Positions 5,313 through 7,402 of a DNA stretch of 7,402 nucleotides are shown piece after piece. Positions within the stretch are counted from its first letter, which is position 1, and the number at the start of each line of letters is the position of its first letter. This DNA is from Actinomycetota bacterium (lineage in GTDB: Bacteria; Actinomycetota; Actinomycetes; Nanopelagicales; Nanopelagicaceae). The stretch covers positions 1 to 7,402 of the forward strand of contig RGOY01000057.1 in assembly GCA_010028225.1 (NCBI GenBank), written 5' to 3'. The notes beneath the pieces are model-generated. The model was given only the letters and a program-made list of their open reading frames with translations, was not told the DNA's origin and did not search any database. The position numbers were made by a program, and so were the translations under genes.

Positions 5313-5759
5313 ATGATTTTGTCGACCGCGGACTTGGCTCAAGTCGCGGGCAAAGTCGTCATGGTCGACGGGAGTTTTGATCCGTTGCATGACGGGCATA
5401 TCGAATACTTTCGTCAGGCCGCGGGGCTGGGACTTCCGGTGTTGTGCAATGTGGCACCTGATAGCTGGACCGAAAGAAAGCACCCCGTCATGCTCGAGCA
5501 GGCCAAGCGAGCTGTCGTACTCGACGCAATCAGATTCATCTCGTATGTCGTCATTGCGGACCTGTCGACTGCTTCCACTCTTGAAGCCGTCCACCCCAAG
5601 ATCTATGCCAAGGGCAGTGATTGGAAAGCACGCGGTGGAATTCCTCATGAGGAGCAGACGATCTGTGATCGACTTGGAATCGAAGTTGTGTATTTGGATT
5701 CGGTATTGAACTCATCAACCGAACTTCTCGGTCGCATCAAGGGTGGGTTGGAAAAGTAA
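5313..5759 (+). CDS. HldE C-terminal/RfaE2-like nucleotidyltransferase (adenylyl- or cytidylyltransferase family)
   Basis: The 148-residue protein is a single nucleotidyltransferase-fold domain. It has the nucleotide-binding signature DGSFDPLHDGH, with the HxGH motif at residues 26-29. KHPVMLEQAKRAVVLDAI corresponds to the RPV..E..RA..L segment of RfaE2, YAKGSDW (98-104) to its VKGGDY segment, and NSSTELL (133-138) to the C-terminal S/T phosphate-binding motif. Enzymes of this group couple ATP or CTP to a phosphorylated substrate such as heptose-1-phosphate or glycerol-3-phosphate, giving an activated donor and pyrophosphate. There is no fused sugar-kinase domain. No Shine-Dalgarno site precedes the ATG, so translation may be leaderless or the start may be weak. 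It is the first gene of a three-gene run with glycosyltransferases, so it probably supplies a donor. The substrate is not determinable. Confidence 0.85.
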   Translation: MILSTADLAQVAGKVVMVDGSFDPLHDGHIEYFRQAAGLGLPVLCNVAPDSWTERKHPVMLEQAKRAVVLDAIRFISYVVIADLSTASTLEAVHPKIYAKGSDWKARGGIPHEEQTICDRLGIEVVYLDSVLNSSTELLGRIKGGLEK

Positions 5760-6676
5760 TGACCGTCCCTTCCTTTGACGCTGTCGTTTCCTACCATCAC
5801 AACATCCACACATGTGGAGTGGCGCGGTTCAATCGGCACTTCGCGGATCACCTTGGGGTCCCAATGGTTCGAATTGACGAACTCGTCACGCGGAAGATCA
5901 CAAATCCAATCGTCTCGGTGAAGCAGTCAGAAATGCGCAATGAAGATTTGCGACCGTTTCTCGAGGCTCTTTCTAGGGTCGATGGATACGCCCTCGTACT
6001 TCATGACTACAACGGTCAAGAGTTCGAGCGCGAGCTCCTGAAGAACGCGGATCGCGTCATGGCGCTCAATGCACAGCTCGCTGATTCGGTCCGCAAGAGT
6101 CGCCCAGATGTCCTTGTTGGATTTGCGGTCGCCTCGTATATGGAGAAGCAGCAAATCCGCACTCCGGAACTTCGATTGATTACTTTCGGGATGGCTCACA
6201 AGATCCAGTCCAAGGGGTATCAGCGAGTGGGTCAACTGCTTGCAGCCGATGGTCGGGACTATGTCCTCGAGATCTCGAGCGCGCTCCATGAAGGGACCGA
6301 GTTTGATGATTCGTTCTTCACGGTTGGTGACGAAATCTCTGAATGTTTCAAGGGAAATGTCGAGTTCCTTGGTTTTCTCGCGGACAACGAAGTTGCACGC
6401 AGATTGACATCGGCTGATGCAATGCTCGCGTTCTTTCCTGCTGGTGTTCGCGAGAACAACACAAGCGTCATCGGTGCAATGAACGTTGGGTTGCCTGTCA
6501 TCACGAACGTGGATGATTGGAGCCCAAGTTGGGCGCGCCATGGTGAGACCATGTTCGATGTCAACCGTCTCTCGGAATTCCCATCGCTAGGGGAGCTCGA
6601 ACGTGTCGGTGAGGCTGGACGTCGAGCAGTTGCTCACTTGACCTTCTCTGGACTTTTCGAAATCCTCACTTCGTAG
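5759..6676 (+). CDS. GT-B-like glycosyltransferase (GT4-like)
   Basis: The 305-residue protein opens with VVSYHHNIHTCGVARFN, resembling the N-terminal glycine-containing loop of GT-B enzymes. Its second half has EFLGFLADNEVARRLTSADAMLAFFP (residues about 202-227) and then RENNTSVIGAMNVGLPVITN (231-250). This is the usual donor-binding helix with E232 followed by the G-x-P-V-I turn. It is shorter than typical GT4 enzymes (350-400 residues). The C-terminal domain is recognisable, but the N-terminal domain is divergent, so the family assignment is moderate. The ATG shares one base with the upstream TAA (TAATG), and GGAAAAG just upstream may act as a ribosome binding site. Coupling to the nucleotidyltransferase suggests that it uses the donor made there. 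No signal peptide or membrane segment is seen; cytoplasmic or membrane-peripheral location is likely. Confidence 0.72.
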   Translation: MTVPSFDAVVSYHHNIHTCGVARFNRHFADHLGVPMVRIDELVTRKITNPIVSVKQSEMRNEDLRPFLEALSRVDGYALVLHDYNGQEFERELLKNADRVMALNAQLADSVRKSRPDVLVGFAVASYMEKQQIRTPELRLITFGMAHKIQSKGYQRVGQLLAADGRDYVLEISSALHEGTEFDDSFFTVGDEISECFKGNVEFLGFLADNEVARRLTSADAMLAFFPAGVRENNTSVIGAMNVGLPVITNVDDWSPSWARHGETMFDVNRLSEFPSLGELERVGEAGRRAVAHLTFSGLFEILTS

Positions 6677-7402
6677 TGGTGAACGACCTGGTTCCTGCAG
6701 TGAAACGAGCGGTGCGAGCTGCGATTTTCACAGTTGCGGTCATCGTCTTGGTGTTATTGAAAGCAGTGCGAAGCGTTCTCGAAGTTCGACTCATCGTCGT
6801 TGGTTTCCACCGATTTGGGCACCTCGCTCTGGAGCCAGAGTTGTTCCTTGCTCGAGCTAACACGAAGCGCACAAGGTTTCAGCTCGATCTGTGGAGTCTG
6901 GGCAATCAGTCAAACCAAACGAATCGTTTTTTGGCGAAGAAGTGGGCTCGGCGAGTGAACGCGGCGCCGAGTTGGGCTGTCGATGCACTCGTAAGAGCTG
7001 GCGACCGTTTTCCTCGTCTTGCGTGTGAGCGCCCGCATTTATCGATCCACGGTCCTGCAAATGGGCTTGACCGAACTGCCCCGCAACTGAGCTTTACGCC
7101 CGAAGAAATGGCGTCTGGATCAGAGCAACTTCGAGCACTCGGTGTCGACCCGAGTCGTCCGTACGTCTGCCTGATCGTTCGCGACTCATCGCACTACCAG
7201 TCGCTAGGACATCAGGAGTCGCCTGGATACTCATTTCTCAACTGCGACATCTCGACATTCCATGAGGCAGCAATTGCTCTCGCAGATTCTGGATACCAGG
7301 TGCTGCGCATGGGTGCTGGTTCCGAGCGTGGGCTTGGATTGAACCATCCAGGCGTGGTGGATTACGCGAAGTCACCGCTGAGGAGCGAGTTCCTCGATGT
7401 CT
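6676..7402 (+). CDS. TIGR04372-type putative glycosyltransferase, N-terminal part (runs off window end)
   Basis: The reading frame is open from GTG at 6676 to the window end with 242 residues visible and no stop. A basic N terminus precedes a hydrophobic stretch (about residues 15-31, AAIFTVAVIVLVLLKAV), a probable membrane anchor or uncleaved signal. The family-like sequence follows: GFHRFGHLALEPELFL (43-58), YVCLIVRDS, then GYSFLNCDISTFHEAAIALA (184-203), GYQVLRMG (206-213) and VVDYAKSPLRSEFLDV (227-242). These resemble the RN.DI..Y and VIDYA..P..SDF-D signatures of TIGR04372 proteins from surface-polysaccharide loci. The start is ambiguous between GTG 6676, which shares one base with the upstream TAG, and GTG 6679; neither has a clear Shine-Dalgarno site. 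The rest of the catalytic domain lies beyond 7402. Catalytic activity of this family is presumed, not demonstrated, to my knowledge. Confidence 0.72.
   Translation, partial: MVNDLVPAVKRAVRAAIFTVAVIVLVLLKAVRSVLEVRLIVVGFHRFGHLALEPELFLARANTKRTRFQLDLWSLGNQSNQTNRFLAKKWARRVNAAPSWAVDALVRAGDRFPRLACERPHLSIHGPANGLDRTAPQLSFTPEEMASGSEQLRALGVDPSRPYVCLIVRDSSHYQSLGHQESPGYSFLNCDISTFHEAAIALADSGYQVLRMGAGSERGLGLNHPGVVDYAKSPLRSEFLDV

Noticed and set aside
5927..6541. A 204-codon minus-strand open frame opposite the GT-B glycosyltransferase
   Set aside because: Its translation shows no family-like motifs, it lies wholly inside a recognisable plus-strand gene, and it has no promoter or ribosome binding site. It is a shadow frame.

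Overview
This 7.4 kb window is part of a bacterial cell-surface or extracellular glycan biosynthesis locus. It holds ten protein-coding genes, two of them cut by the window edges, and one tRNA gene. The host is uncertain. GTG starts, weak or missing Shine-Dalgarno sites, tightly overlapping genes, a U-less hairpin terminator, a CCA-encoding tRNA and a GC content that looks like roughly 50-55% by eye fit a mid-GC actinobacterium (for example an Acidimicrobiia-like aquatic lineage). This is a low-confidence inference; no marker gene here fixes the taxonomy.

Left block (1-4593, plus strand): the 3' end of a 2OG-Fe(II) oxygenase; a three-part SAM-dependent sugar C-methyltransferase (390-1619); a small SDR epimerase/ketoreductase (1616-2434); a CmcI/rhamnosyl-O-methyltransferase-family protein (2431-3210); a hexapeptide-repeat acyltransferase (3226-3714); and a family 2 glycosyltransferase of the TIGR00180 type (3721-4593). 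Stop/start overlaps (ATGA, GTGA) and gaps of 15 nt or less tie the five complete genes into one operon. The oxygenase lies 31 nt upstream with no terminator between and may be co-transcribed. Read together, they look like a module that builds, branches, methylates, acylates and transfers an unusual sugar.

Middle (4594-5312): two hairpins separate this operon from a convergent yajQ gene (4658-5146, minus strand). A 38-bp divergent spacer then leads to tRNA-Tyr(GTA) at 5185-5270. These look like conserved chromosomal genes embedded in the glycan region.

Right block (5313-7402, plus strand): a stand-alone HldE/RfaE2-type nucleotidyltransferase, a GT-B-like glycosyltransferase and the N-terminal part of a TIGR04372-type putative glycosyltransferase with a membrane-anchor-like N terminus. 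They are joined by one-base stop/start overlaps. This second operon starts only 42 nt after the tRNA and probably activates a sugar phosphate and transfers the sugar. Genes for the early steps of an NDP-sugar pathway (thymidylyltransferase, 4,6-dehydratase) and for flippase, polymerase or export are not in the window.
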